Below, one piece after another: positions 6,229-14,292 of a stretch of 14,414 bases of DNA (position 1 is the stretch's first letter; each line of letters opens with the position of its first letter). Both the position numbers and the translations under genes were made by a program. Location of the stretch: the NCBI GenBank assembly GCA_902773455.1, contig CACYEW010000109.1:1-14414 (forward strand), read 5' to 3'. Source of the stretch: an uncultured Ruminococcus sp. Lineage in GTDB: Bacteria; Bacillota; Clostridia; Oscillospirales; CAG-272. The notes under the pieces were generated by a model. That model saw only the letters and a program-made list of their open reading frames with translations. It made no database searches and was not told the DNA's origin.

Positions 6229-6852
6229 CTATCTGTCGTTGATGACCGATTTGACTTTCATCAGTCTCGTTATGTTCTGACGCTCGTTATCCTCGAGCTT
6301 CATCGTTATGAATTTTATGTTTCTTTGCATATCGGGGATCATGACGTGCTCGAGAGCGTTTACTCTTCTGCGCGTTTTTTCTATTTCCGCGGCGAGCATA
6401 TCGCACGTTTTTTCACATTCGGCAAGCTCGCACAAAAGCGGAAAGAGCTTTATCATCGAGAGCACGGCGGAGTCGAGCTCGGGGCTCGTTCCGGCAAAGC
6501 TGTAAGGAAGCGTGCCGGAAAGACCTCCGTCCGATATGAGTTTCGGCGTCTGCACGCTCATCACGTTGTTCACGTCTCCCGTTATGCCGACCTCGCCCGC
6601 CGGGAGCATCAGAGCTTCGTAAAGCTCAGGCTCGCCCATCGACGACGACGCGGCGCGGAATTTGCCCGATGCGGCGGAAAGAGCCGCCTCGACCTGTTCG
6701 CGCAGAGATCTGTTTCTTCTTATCTGCTCCATGAACTGCTTGGTCATACCGTTTTGCTTGTCCTTGAGCAGCTTGTGACCGCGTGAAGCCGTTTTAAGGC
6801 GGCGTTTGAGCCGCGTCAGCTCCATTCTGGTCGGGTTTATCTGTTTAGCCAT
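6229..6852 (-). CDS. ntpD: V-type ATPase subunit D (central stalk)
   Basis: Subunit D is the central rotor shaft that turns inside the A3B3 head and, with F, links it to the membrane ring. The 207-residue product is the normal length. It opens with the family pattern INPTRMELTRLKRRL at 5-19. Long N- and C-terminal helices (about 8-65 and 135-200) would form the antiparallel coiled coil, and the middle segment (about 75-125) is the variable globular part. The ATG is preceded by GGAGGG, and the gene lies 11 bases after ntpB. It is the last ATPase gene of the operon. Confidence 0.97.
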   Translation of the reverse strand: MAKQINPTRMELTRLKRRLKTASRGHKLLKDKQNGMTKQFMEQIRRNRSLREQVEAALSAASGKFRAASSSMGEPELYEALMLPAGEVGITGDVNNVMSVQTPKLISDGGLSGTLPYSFAGTSPELDSAVLSMIKLFPLLCELAECEKTCDMLAAEIEKTRRRVNALEHVMIPDMQRNIKFITMKLEDNERQNITRLMKVKSVINDR

Positions 6853-6863
6853 AAGTCCCTCCG

Positions 6864-8249
6864 TTATTTACGGGATTCGTCCTTCGGGAGATATTTCTCA
6901 ATATATTCTTCTTTGATACGTTTAAGCTCCGTTCTCGGAAGCATCGAGAGCAGCTGCCAGCCGACCGTGAGCGTATCTTCTATCGATCTGTCCGTATCGT
7001 AACCCTGCGAAACGTATTTCTGCTCGAATTCCTCGGCGAATTTCGCGTAGATCTTATCCACGTCCGATAACGCCGATTCGCCGAGTATCGTCGAAAGCTC
7101 GCGGGCGTCTTTACCGCGGGCGTATGCGGCGAACAGCTGGTTCATCGTGTTCGCGTGGTCTTCTCTCGTCTTGCCGGGACCTATACCCTTCGTTTTAAGT
7201 CTCGAAAGAGACGGCAGAACGTCGATCGGCGGTTTTACGCCTTTTCTGTAAAGCTCGCGCGAAAGTATTATCTGACCTTCGGTTATGTATCCGGTAAGGT
7301 CCGGTATCGGGTGAGTCTTATCGTCCTCGGGCATCGTAAGTATCGGTATCTGCGTTATCGAGCCGGGCTTGCCTTTCAGTCTTCCGGCGCGCTCGTACAT
7401 CGTCGCAAGGTCCGTGTAAAGGTAACCGGGATAACCGCGTCTGCCGGGAACTTCTTTTCTCGCGGCGGAGATCTCGCGAAGAGCCTCGGCGTAGTTCGTG
7501 ATATCGCTCATTATGACGAGAACGTGCATCCCGAGCTCGTATGCGAGGTATTCCGCGCAGGTTATCGCCATACGCGGCGTCGAGATACGCTCGACCGCGG
7601 GGTCGTTTGCGAGGTTGATGAACATAACCGAACGTTCGATGGCGCCGGTACGCTCGAAGTCGCGTATGAAGAATTCGGATTCTTCAAAGGTGATGCCGAT
7701 GGCGGCGAATACGACGGCGAATTTGTCGTTCGTACCGCGCACCTTCGCCTGACGGGCTATCTGCGCCGCCAGCTCCGCATGGGGAAGACCGGAGCCGGAG
7801 AAGACCGGAAGCTTCTGACCTCTTACGAGCGTATTCAGCCCGTCTATCGCCGAAACGCCGGTCTGTATGAATTCAGCCGGAAAGTCTCTTGCCGCCGGGT
7901 TCATCGGCAGACCGTTTATGTTCATATACGCTTCGGCGATTATGGGATCGCCGCCGTCTATCGGGTTGCCCATACCGTCGAAAACTCTGCCGAGCATATC
8001 GCCCGATACGCCGAGCTGAACGCCGTGACCGAGGAATTTGGCGCGCGAGTCGGACATTCTGAGACCCTCCGACGGTTCGAACAGCTGAACGAGAGCCTTG
8101 TCTCTGTTTATTTCAAGAACTTTACCGTAACGCTTCGATCCGTCGTGCTCTATTATCTCGACGAGCTCGTCGTAGGTCGCGCCTTCGACGTTTTCAACGA
8201 GCATAAGAGGTCCGACGATCTCCTTTATTGTCTTATATTCCTTATTCAT
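6864..8249 (-). CDS. ntpB: V-type ATPase subunit B (non-catalytic)
   Basis: The B subunit alternates with A in the hexameric head and completes the catalytic sites. The 461-residue length fits the family. The N-terminal beta-barrel is at about 1-75. The P-loop position reads SGSGLPH (151-157), the expected degenerate form lacking the lysine of catalytic subunits. PGRRGYPGYLYTDLA (268-282) and the signature LPSLSRL (345-351) follow; R350 matches the arginine finger of E. hirae B. The start ATG overlaps the end of ntpA by eight bases, with GAGG nine bases upstream inside ntpA, consistent with coupled translation that keeps A and B equimolar. Confidence 0.98.
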   Translation of the reverse strand: MNKEYKTIKEIVGPLMLVENVEGATYDELVEIIEHDGSKRYGKVLEINRDKALVQLFEPSEGLRMSDSRAKFLGHGVQLGVSGDMLGRVFDGMGNPIDGGDPIIAEAYMNINGLPMNPAARDFPAEFIQTGVSAIDGLNTLVRGQKLPVFSGSGLPHAELAAQIARQAKVRGTNDKFAVVFAAIGITFEESEFFIRDFERTGAIERSVMFINLANDPAVERISTPRMAITCAEYLAYELGMHVLVIMSDITNYAEALREISAARKEVPGRRGYPGYLYTDLATMYERAGRLKGKPGSITQIPILTMPEDDKTHPIPDLTGYITEGQIILSRELYRKGVKPPIDVLPSLSRLKTKGIGPGKTREDHANTMNQLFAAYARGKDARELSTILGESALSDVDKIYAKFAEEFEQKYVSQGYDTDRSIEDTLTVGWQLLSMLPRTELKRIKEEYIEKYLPKDESRK

Positions 8250-10029
8250 CTGCAGAAGCCTCCTCGACCATTTCGGTAAACTGTTTGTCGCAGTCGTCGC
8301 TTATTGAGGCAAAGACCTCTTCTTTTTCGGATTCTTCGATATACTTCATTCTCGCTATGCGTTCGCATACCTTCATGGATTCGATCTTCTGAAAAGGTAC
8401 TCCCACCTCAAGGGCGTTTTTGCCCATTTCATGCCAGGCGTGGATCAGCGAGAGCATCAGATACTGCTTTCTCGGGGAGGTATAGCTGTCCGTCTGATCC
8501 ATCGCGTCCTGCTGCAGATAGTCTTCGCGTATCATCTGCGCGGCAGAAAGAGTCAGCCTGTCCTTCGGGCTGAGCGCGTCGATACCGACGAGCTGAACGA
8601 TCTCGTTCAGATCAGCCTCCTCCTGCAGAAGCGCCTTTGTCGAAGCGACGAGCTTCGGCCAGTCGGGCGAGATGTTCTTTACGTAGTATTCAGCCATCTT
8701 CGCTTCGTAAAGCGAGTAGCTCTTCAACCAGTCGATGGCGGGGAAGTGGCGTTTGTAGGCAAGCTCGGAAGAAAGTCCCCAGAAGACCTTGACTATGCGG
8801 AGCGTCGCCTGCGATACGGGCTCCGACGTGTCGCCGCCGGGAGGTGATACAGCGCCTATCGCCGATACGGCGCCGTATCTGCCGTCTGAACCGAGGCATT
8901 TGACGAAGCCGGCGCGTTCGTAGAATTCAGCAAGGCGCGAAGAGAGGTAGGCGGGATAACCTTCCTCGCCGGGCATCTCTTCGAGACGGCCCGACATTTC
9001 GCGCAGAGCCTCCGCCCAGCGCGAGGTGGAGTCGGCTATGATCGCGACCTTGTAGCCCATATCTCTGAAATATTCGGCTATCGTTATGCCGGTGTATATC
9101 GACGCTTCACGCGCGGCGACCGGCATATCGGATGTGTTTGCAATGAGAACGGTGCGTTTCATGAGCGAAAGTCCCGTTTTGGGGTCGACCAGCTCCGGGA
9201 ATTCGTTCAGAACGTCGGTCATTTCGTTTCCGCGTTCGCCGCAGCCTATGTATATGACCAGATCGGCGTCAGACCCTTTCGCAAGCTGATGCTGAACGAC
9301 GGTCTTGCCTGAACCGAACGGGCCGGGAACGGCGGCGATACCGCCCTTCGCTATCGGGAAAAGCGTGTCTATGCTTCTCTGACCGGTGATCATCGGCTCG
9401 GAAGGAGAAAGCTTTTTGGCGACCGGTCTGCCGCGGCGTACCGGCCAGTACTGCAGCATCGGGAGAGTCTCTTCCTCGCCGTTATCGTTTACGAGCTTGG
9501 CTATCGGATCGACGACCGTCGCCTCTCCGTCGAATAACCACGTAAGAGTACCGGATTTTCCGGGCGGTACCATTATATAGTGTCTGACCGCCTCCGTCTC
9601 CTGCACGGCGCCGAGTATGTCGCCGGAAACGACCTTTTCGCCGATCTTTGCGGACGGCTCGAATTTCCACTTCTTTTCGCGGTCAAGGCTCGGGACCGAA
9701 ACGCCGCGCTCGATCCTGTCGCCCCAGATCTTATATAAGGCGTCGAGCGGACGTTCGATACCGTCGAATATTGATTCTATGAGTCCCGGTCCGAGCTCGG
9801 CGGAAAGCGGCATATCGGTGAGATATACCGGGTCGCCCGCGCCGATACCGGCCGTATCTTCGTAAACCTGTATGGAAGCGATATCGGAACGAAGCTCGAT
9901 TATCTCGCCGATAAGCCGCTTCTCTCCGACGCGTACGACGTCGTACATATGGACGCTGCCCATACCGGAAGCCGTGATGAGCGGTCCCGATACTTTCACA
10001 ACGGTCCCTGTCATTGTTGTTCTGTCCAT
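8242..10029 (-). CDS. ntpA: V-type ATPase subunit A (catalytic)
   Basis: The A subunit hydrolyses ATP in the cytoplasmic head. From the chosen start it has 595 residues, the normal length. The N-terminal barrel is at about 1-70 and the A-subunit-specific non-homologous (bulge) region at about 110-190. The P-loop GPFGSGKT (236-243) carries K242 for the phosphate. CGERGNEM follows, with the catalytic glutamate at about E265. The aromatic/arginine blocks SRWAEALREMSGR and EEMPGEEGYPAYL come next, and a helical C-terminal domain ends the protein. The frame opens upstream at a TTG (10041), but that codon overlaps the GGAG ribosome site; ATG 10029 has six-base spacing and fits the family. It lies 21 bases after subunit F and overlaps ntpB by eight bases. 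Confidence 0.98.
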   Translation of the reverse strand: MDRTTMTGTVVKVSGPLITASGMGSVHMYDVVRVGEKRLIGEIIELRSDIASIQVYEDTAGIGAGDPVYLTDMPLSAELGPGLIESIFDGIERPLDALYKIWGDRIERGVSVPSLDREKKWKFEPSAKIGEKVVSGDILGAVQETEAVRHYIMVPPGKSGTLTWLFDGEATVVDPIAKLVNDNGEEETLPMLQYWPVRRGRPVAKKLSPSEPMITGQRSIDTLFPIAKGGIAAVPGPFGSGKTVVQHQLAKGSDADLVIYIGCGERGNEMTDVLNEFPELVDPKTGLSLMKRTVLIANTSDMPVAAREASIYTGITIAEYFRDMGYKVAIIADSTSRWAEALREMSGRLEEMPGEEGYPAYLSSRLAEFYERAGFVKCLGSDGRYGAVSAIGAVSPPGGDTSEPVSQATLRIVKVFWGLSSELAYKRHFPAIDWLKSYSLYEAKMAEYYVKNISPDWPKLVASTKALLQEEADLNEIVQLVGIDALSPKDRLTLSAAQMIREDYLQQDAMDQTDSYTSPRKQYLMLSLIHAWHEMGKNALEVGVPFQKIESMKVCERIARMKYIEESEKEEVFASISDDCDKQFTEMVEEASADE

Positions 10030-10035
10030 AATTAT

Positions 10036-10039
10036 CTCC
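10036..10039 (-). promoter_or_regulatory. Ribosome binding site deciding the ntpA start
   Basis: GGAG on the minus strand, six bases before ATG 10029, in the 21-base gap after subunit F. It overlaps the in-frame TTG at 10041 and so rules out the four-residue longer form. Confidence 0.75.
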
Positions 10040-10050
10040 AATTTATGATT

Positions 10051-10368
10051 TCAGATTATATCGCTGCCGATCGCTTTTTTGACGTTTTCGGCGATACGCT
10101 GTCTTGCATACGATCCGTCGGAATTCTCGTCCGGCACGGGTATTATTATCGGATAAGGCTGCGATACGTATTTTTTGAGTCCGTCTTCGCATTCGGCGTA
10201 GACCGGCTCCGAGACGAATATGATCCCGTAACCTTCGGAATCGAGCTGCTGTATCAGCTTCAGCACGTCGTGCCGTTCGGTCGCGTGGTACACGGCGACG
10301 CCGGCGGCGGCGTACATCGCCACGCGGCTCTTATCGCCTACGACGGCGGCTTTTATTTTCTTTTCCAT
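10051..10368 (-). CDS. ntpG: V-type ATPase subunit F (central stalk)
   Basis: The small central-stalk subunit that binds D and tunes coupling; it is called NtpG in E. hirae and AtpF in letter-for-subunit naming. The 105 residues fit the family (about 100-110). VVGDKSRVAMYAAAG (9-23) matches the N-terminal Rossmann-like pattern. A YGIIFVSE strand is at about 47-54. YPIIIPVPD (72-80) followed by a basic helix (about 89-100) is the typical C-terminus. The ATG overlaps the end of ntpC by 16 bases. GGAGG is only four bases upstream of it, inside ntpC. Homology is clear from motifs, though this subunit is poorly conserved in general. Confidence 0.93.
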   Translation of the reverse strand: MEKKIKAAVVGDKSRVAMYAAAGVAVYHATERHDVLKLIQQLDSEGYGIIFVSEPVYAECEDGLKKYVSQPYPIIIPVPDENSDGSYARQRIAENVKKAIGSDII

Positions 10369-11282
10369 AAAGCCTCCGATTCCGCGAAGTACGTTCTTAT
10401 CAGACGGGCCTCACGTATTTTTTTCTTGTTGTATATAAATACCGGCACAGCGGAATTGATCTCGTATTTTTCCGCTTCGAGAAGCGCCTCCGTGCTTGCG
10501 TCGAGCGCGTCGGAAGCCGCGTTTACCGAGGTCTTCGCCGCTTCTTCCGCCGCGGTTATACCGTCGTGCGTTTCATACCCGAACGTGTACGGGCGGATGC
10601 TCTCGGGCTTCGCCTCGTACGCCGCGCAGAATACGCCCGCCGGTATGAAGCCGCCCGGCAGAAGCATCTTTTTGAAAGCGTCGGCGGATAAGCCGGTCGA
10701 AAACGCCCGCAGATACGAGACGTAATTCGTATGATCCGCTTCGTATTTTACGTATTTTTTTATGATTTCCGGCGCGTTTCCGGCGTAAAAAGCTATCTCT
10801 TTGTAAAACGCGAGATCGCAGTTGACGCTTATCCCGAACGGCGTCGAAAGCTCGCCCGAGTCGTACGCCCTGTTGAGCGTTTCCGCAATACGGTCGGACA
10901 AAAGCGAGAATTCGCCGCCGCGGCAGCAGGCGTAAGCCAGCTCCGCGTCGAAAACGGTATTGTCGTAAAGCATACCCTCGGGCTCCTTGCCGAGCACGCA
11001 GCATTTGAGAAGCACCTTCAGATTATGGCAGTCGTACGGTAAAACGAGTATCCGCGAAAGCTCCTCCGGCAGAGCCGAGAAGAGAAACGATCGGAGCTTA
11101 GATTGTTCGTATGAAACGAGCTCGCCGCAAGTCGACGCCGATAAGTCGCCGTATCCTGCCGCCGCAAGCTGCTTTACCGCTTCGTCGGCTGACGAAGCGC
11201 TGAGCCTCGAAAGAACCTCTTTCGTAACGAGCCTCGATTCGAGAGCGGCGATCCGCGCGACGTTATATGAATAATCAAACAT
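10353..11282 (-). CDS. ntpC: V-type ATPase subunit C (AC39/d-like rotor adaptor)
   Basis: The funnel-shaped subunit that seats the D-F shaft on the membrane K ring. The 309-residue product is slightly shorter than the usual 320-350. It is almost entirely helical and soluble. The N-terminus YSYNVARIAALESRLV (4-19) is the familiar start of this family, and LPYDCHNLKVLLKC at about 81-94 is the conserved central block, with the YDxxNLK core. The start follows ntpE by eight bases with GAGGTAG upstream. The assignment also rests on its place between E and F, the standard order. Confidence 0.94.
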   Translation of the reverse strand: MFDYSYNVARIAALESRLVTKEVLSRLSASSADEAVKQLAAAGYGDLSASTCGELVSYEQSKLRSFLFSALPEELSRILVLPYDCHNLKVLLKCCVLGKEPEGMLYDNTVFDAELAYACCRGGEFSLLSDRIAETLNRAYDSGELSTPFGISVNCDLAFYKEIAFYAGNAPEIIKKYVKYEADHTNYVSYLRAFSTGLSADAFKKMLLPGGFIPAGVFCAAYEAKPESIRPYTFGYETHDGITAAEEAAKTSVNAASDALDASTEALLEAEKYEINSAVPVFIYNKKKIREARLIRTYFAESEALWKRK

Positions 11283-11290
11283 AATCTACC

Positions 11291-11890
11291 TCAACCGAAA
11301 AGTATCCGGCTGACCTCAGCCTCCGTATCCCGTCTGAGCTCTTCGAAGAGCGCTTCGAAAGAAGCGTCGACGTCGGACGACGCGCTTTCCATGAATACGC
11401 CGCCCTTGAATTTCGCCGGCTTGTCCGATACGGTTATGCGGGACGGCTTTCCGAATTTGCCGGAAAGCTCCGCTTCGAGCGAGCCGACCGCGGCTTCGTC
11501 GAAATACCGTCTGTCGACCTCGGTGAGCGTGAGCGTGATGACGGGATCCGGCGCGTATTTGACGATCAGAGCGCGGATGAACGGTATGCGCTTTTCGGTA
11601 TCGAGCATAGCGAGACGCCCGAAAGCCGAAGCGTAAGCTTCGTCCATTATTTCGCGTTTGGCGTGCAATGACGCTTTTCTTGCCTCAAGCTCCGAAAGCA
11701 GCGCCGAGGTGCGCTTTATCTGCGCGGCTTTTTCTTCGGCTGCTTTCGTTATCTCCGCACATTCGGCGTCGGCTTTGCCTAAGATGATGCGTTCGGCTTC
11801 ACCGGCGCGTTTAAGTATCTCGTCGGTGATGACCTCGGCTTCGCCTTCGGCGGTGCGTATGATCTTATCTATCAATGCCTGAGTTGACAT
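11291..11890 (-). CDS. ntpE: V-type ATPase subunit E (peripheral stalk)
   Basis: Forms the peripheral stator stalk with the G/H subunit and holds the A3B3 head still. It has 199 residues, normal length. Residues 1-85 are a charged alanine/glutamate-rich coiled coil. Residues 90-199 form the globular domain that contacts the head, including a VITLTLTEVDRRYF strand region and the glycine turn KFKGGVFMES. The ribosome site is weak (AAAGG, ten bases before the ATG) and lies in the 21-base gap after ntpK. This could lower its output relative to K. Confidence 0.93.
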   Translation of the reverse strand: MSTQALIDKIIRTAEGEAEVITDEILKRAGEAERIILGKADAECAEITKAAEEKAAQIKRTSALLSELEARKASLHAKREIMDEAYASAFGRLAMLDTEKRIPFIRALIVKYAPDPVITLTLTEVDRRYFDEAAVGSLEAELSGKFGKPSRITVSDKPAKFKGGVFMESASSDVDASFEALFEELRRDTEAEVSRILFG

Positions 11891-11911
11891 TATAATACTG
11901 CCTTTCTTATA

Positions 11912-12373
11912 TCAGACCATCAGAACGATGATGATGGTGGCGACGAGAGCGAATATCGCGTAAGTCTCGACAACGGCGGTCATCTGAATACCTTTTGCCT
12001 GAAGATCCGGCTGTTTGCCCGTCATAAGTATGGACGAAGCCGCGGTTTTGCCCTGGTAGATACCGGAGAGCAGACCGACGATCGCGATGGGAAGAGCCGC
12101 GAACAGATAAATGAGACCCTTGTCCGGCGTAAGCGAAGCGTAATCTCCGCCGAGAATGCCGGCTTTGATCAGAATGACTATCGCGCTGATAAGACCGTAG
12201 ATACCCTGTGTAGCCGGGAGAAGCTGCAGGATGAAGAGCTTGGAGAAGAGTTCAGGCTTTTCGGCTGTTACGCCCGCCGCGGCTTTGCCCGCCGCCTGAA
12301 CACCGTAAGAAGAACCTATACCTGCCAAAGTTGCCGCCAACGCGGCGCCGATTACGGCATATACTGCACCCAT
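11912..12373 (-). CDS. ntpK: V-type ATPase proteolipid subunit K (rotor ring)
   Basis: Membrane ring subunit that carries the transported ion. The 153-residue product has four hydrophobic helices (about 3-23, 47-70, 86-108 and 130-152), a duplicated two-helix hairpin. Only the second hairpin keeps the ion-binding carboxylate, E136 in AVVETYAIF; the first has LPATQGIYG at the equivalent helix. Residues L52, T55, Q56, Q107 and E136 align with the E. hirae Na+ site (L61, T64, Q65, Q110, E139), and Y59 aligns with Y68. I infer sodium transport. One carboxylate per four helices suggests a pump rather than a synthase. The leader before the ATG is very AT-rich. Isoleucine codons favour ATC, as expected for a multi-copy subunit. 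Confidence 0.97.
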   Translation of the reverse strand: MGAVYAVIGAALAATLAGIGSSYGVQAAGKAAAGVTAEKPELFSKLFILQLLPATQGIYGLISAIVILIKAGILGGDYASLTPDKGLIYLFAALPIAIVGLLSGIYQGKTAASSILMTGKQPDLQAKGIQMTAVVETYAIFALVATIIIVLMV

Positions 12374-12399
12374 GATTAAAAATTCCTTTCAAATTTATA
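12374..12399 (-). promoter_or_regulatory. AT-rich translation leader of ntpK
   Basis: The 26 bases between the ntpI stop and the ntpK ATG are 22/26 A or T in a roughly 50% GC neighbourhood, with GAAAGGA as the ribosome site about ten bases from the ATG. An unstructured leader could raise translation of the ring subunit, which is needed in about ten copies per complex, against one for I. The enhancer role is inference. Confidence 0.4.
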
Positions 12400-14292
12400 T
12401 TATTTATTTTTATCCGATATTATGTTTGTATATTTGTTGTTTCTCTGCAGAGGCGTGAATTTGATGCCGCCTCCTTCGTAGAATTTGCCGAAGAATTCGA
12501 TATACTGAAGTCTTCCGGCGTGAACGTACGCGCTGAGCAGGCTCAGAGCGATATTGATGCCGTGACCGATCAGATATATCGGCAGCGCGACGATCACGTT
12601 CAGCACGGGTATCGGTATCGCGCCGGTTATCATGCCGGCTATCGTGTTCATGACCATACCGATCAGACCGGAGGCGAGAGCGAGCGCGAATATACGCAGA
12701 TACGAAAGTATATCCGAAACGTAGTTCGTTATTCCGTAAAGCGACGTGACTCCGCCCGTTATCTTGCCGAAAACGCTCTTTTTTGCATAACCGCCGAATA
12801 TCAGAAGAAGCAGTACCCCGAGCCCCGCGATGACGTACGCGGCGACCTTGACCTGCGGCACGAAGATCAATCCGGCTCCCGTTATTATCAGTATCCACGA
12901 TATCTGATCGGCAAGAGCGGCGATCCATTTGCCTTCTTTGAAATTCATATACGCTTTTATGCCCATACCGGTGAACAGGTGGAGCACGCCCACGATCATC
13001 GAAAGCAGAAGCGCCGGTATTATGTTGTTGCCTTCAAGCGGCGCGAAAAGCACGGGATGCCACGTTTCTCCGAAGTATGAACCGTACATAACGCCCCAGA
13101 ATATCGCCGGCACGCTTGCGTAAAGCATCACGTTGACGAGCTTTCCGGCGTTTCCGCGCGGCTTCTTCAGTTTTTTGAATAAAAACATCAGGATCGCCGT
13201 CAGAGCGCCGTAACCTACGTCCGCGATCATCATGCCGAACAGAAAATAGTACCACGGTCCCATAAAAGGGTTCGGGTCAATGTCCGTCGGCCCCGGAGGA
13301 GAATACGAGTCCGTTATCGCCGAGCACTGATCTATAAGATACGGATCCTTCGTTACCGAGGGCGGCTGTTCGTCCTCGCCCGGATCTTCAAAGGTCAGGC
13401 TGTACAGATCCGAGGCGGAGGCAAGCGCTTTTTCAACCTTGTCCGTTCTGTCGGACCTCACCCAGCCGGTGAGTATCACGGTCGATTCCGTCTTGTCGGC
13501 AGGGACCTCGTTGCGGTCCGACTTCGCTTTTTCCACGTCGTAGAAAAGTTCGACCGACTCGGTGTTCTTCGCCTCTTCTTCAAGCTCCTTACAGACCGAC
13601 TCTTTGAGAAATTCGAGACGCGATATCCTGTTTTGTATCTCCGCCTGTTTTTTCTTCGCCGTTCCGCTTTTGTACGGAAGCGCGAGAGCTTCGAAGCCTG
13701 ACTGTTCGAGCGCGGCTTTGACCGCGTCCGCGTCATCTCTGAACACGGGCATATAGAAGTAACGCATTCCGCCCGATTCGTAAAACGCCTCGTAAGAGAT
13801 CCCGTACTCGGCGCATATGGTATCGAGGGGATCGTCCTGCCGCTTTTCCGAATACGGCATCCGTCCGATATATACCGCGGTATATTTCGTATCCTGCAGT
13901 TCTTCCGCTTCGCATTCGAGAGACAAAAACGGTTCAAGCTCCTTAAGCTCGTCGTCGCAGTGCTTCAAGCCGCTGTTTGCCGACTCGAGCTTTTCGTTGA
14001 GCTCTATCGCTTTTATGACCGCTTTTTTCACGTCCTCCCGCTCTTTTGAAAACTCTTCTTCCGAGTATTCGGCGGGCGGAGCCAGAAGACCGCCTTTTTT
14101 GCGGTATTTGCCGTACGCGGAAAGCGCGGTCGCCGCCTCTTCGTCAAGAGCCGGCGTCGATACGGTCTTTACCGCAGAAGACGTTTCGGTCGGTATCGGC
14201 ATGAATTCGCCGCAGCTCTGAAGCGCCTCGGTGATCTTTTCGAGATCCTCCGGCAAAAGCGCGATGACGGCTTTTTTCATCGATACGATCAT
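12400..14292 (-). CDS. ntpI: V-type ATPase subunit I (a-type membrane stator)
   Basis: The stator that provides the ion half-channels next to the K ring. From ATG 14292 it has 630 residues. The soluble N-terminal half (about 1-330) has two coiled-coil arms (about 79-105 and 213-242). The C-terminal half has seven to eight hydrophobic helices from about 346 to 588, starting with GPWYYFLFGMMIADVGYGAL. The essential arginine is R533 in DILSYLRIFALA, and a second, R594 in HAGRLQYIEFF, matches the second conserved arginine of E. hirae NtpI. The frame extends upstream to an ATG at 14370, but that part overlaps the preceding coiled-coil gene in another frame. ATG 14292 overlaps that gene's TGA as ATGA, and the protein from there begins with a family-like N-terminus. 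Confidence 0.95.
   Translation of the reverse strand: MIVSMKKAVIALLPEDLEKITEALQSCGEFMPIPTETSSAVKTVSTPALDEEAATALSAYGKYRKKGGLLAPPAEYSEEEFSKEREDVKKAVIKAIELNEKLESANSGLKHCDDELKELEPFLSLECEAEELQDTKYTAVYIGRMPYSEKRQDDPLDTICAEYGISYEAFYESGGMRYFYMPVFRDDADAVKAALEQSGFEALALPYKSGTAKKKQAEIQNRISRLEFLKESVCKELEEEAKNTESVELFYDVEKAKSDRNEVPADKTESTVILTGWVRSDRTDKVEKALASASDLYSLTFEDPGEDEQPPSVTKDPYLIDQCSAITDSYSPPGPTDIDPNPFMGPWYYFLFGMMIADVGYGALTAILMFLFKKLKKPRGNAGKLVNVMLYASVPAIFWGVMYGSYFGETWHPVLFAPLEGNNIIPALLLSMIVGVLHLFTGMGIKAYMNFKEGKWIAALADQISWILIITGAGLIFVPQVKVAAYVIAGLGVLLLLIFGGYAKKSVFGKITGGVTSLYGITNYVSDILSYLRIFALALASGLIGMVMNTIAGMITGAIPIPVLNVIVALPIYLIGHGINIALSLLSAYVHAGRLQYIEFFGKFYEGGGIKFTPLQRNNKYTNIISDKNK

Noticed and set aside
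7155..8279. Long plus-strand open frame (374 codons) opposite ntpB
   Set aside because: ntpB is a highly conserved gene on the other strand. The antisense product has no recognisable motif and is rich in Arg, Tyr and Val, as expected from codon-bias mirror frames.
9949..10725. Plus-strand open frame (258 codons) opposite ntpA, subunit F and ntpC
   Set aside because: It crosses three well-supported genes, and the composition is that of a mirror frame.
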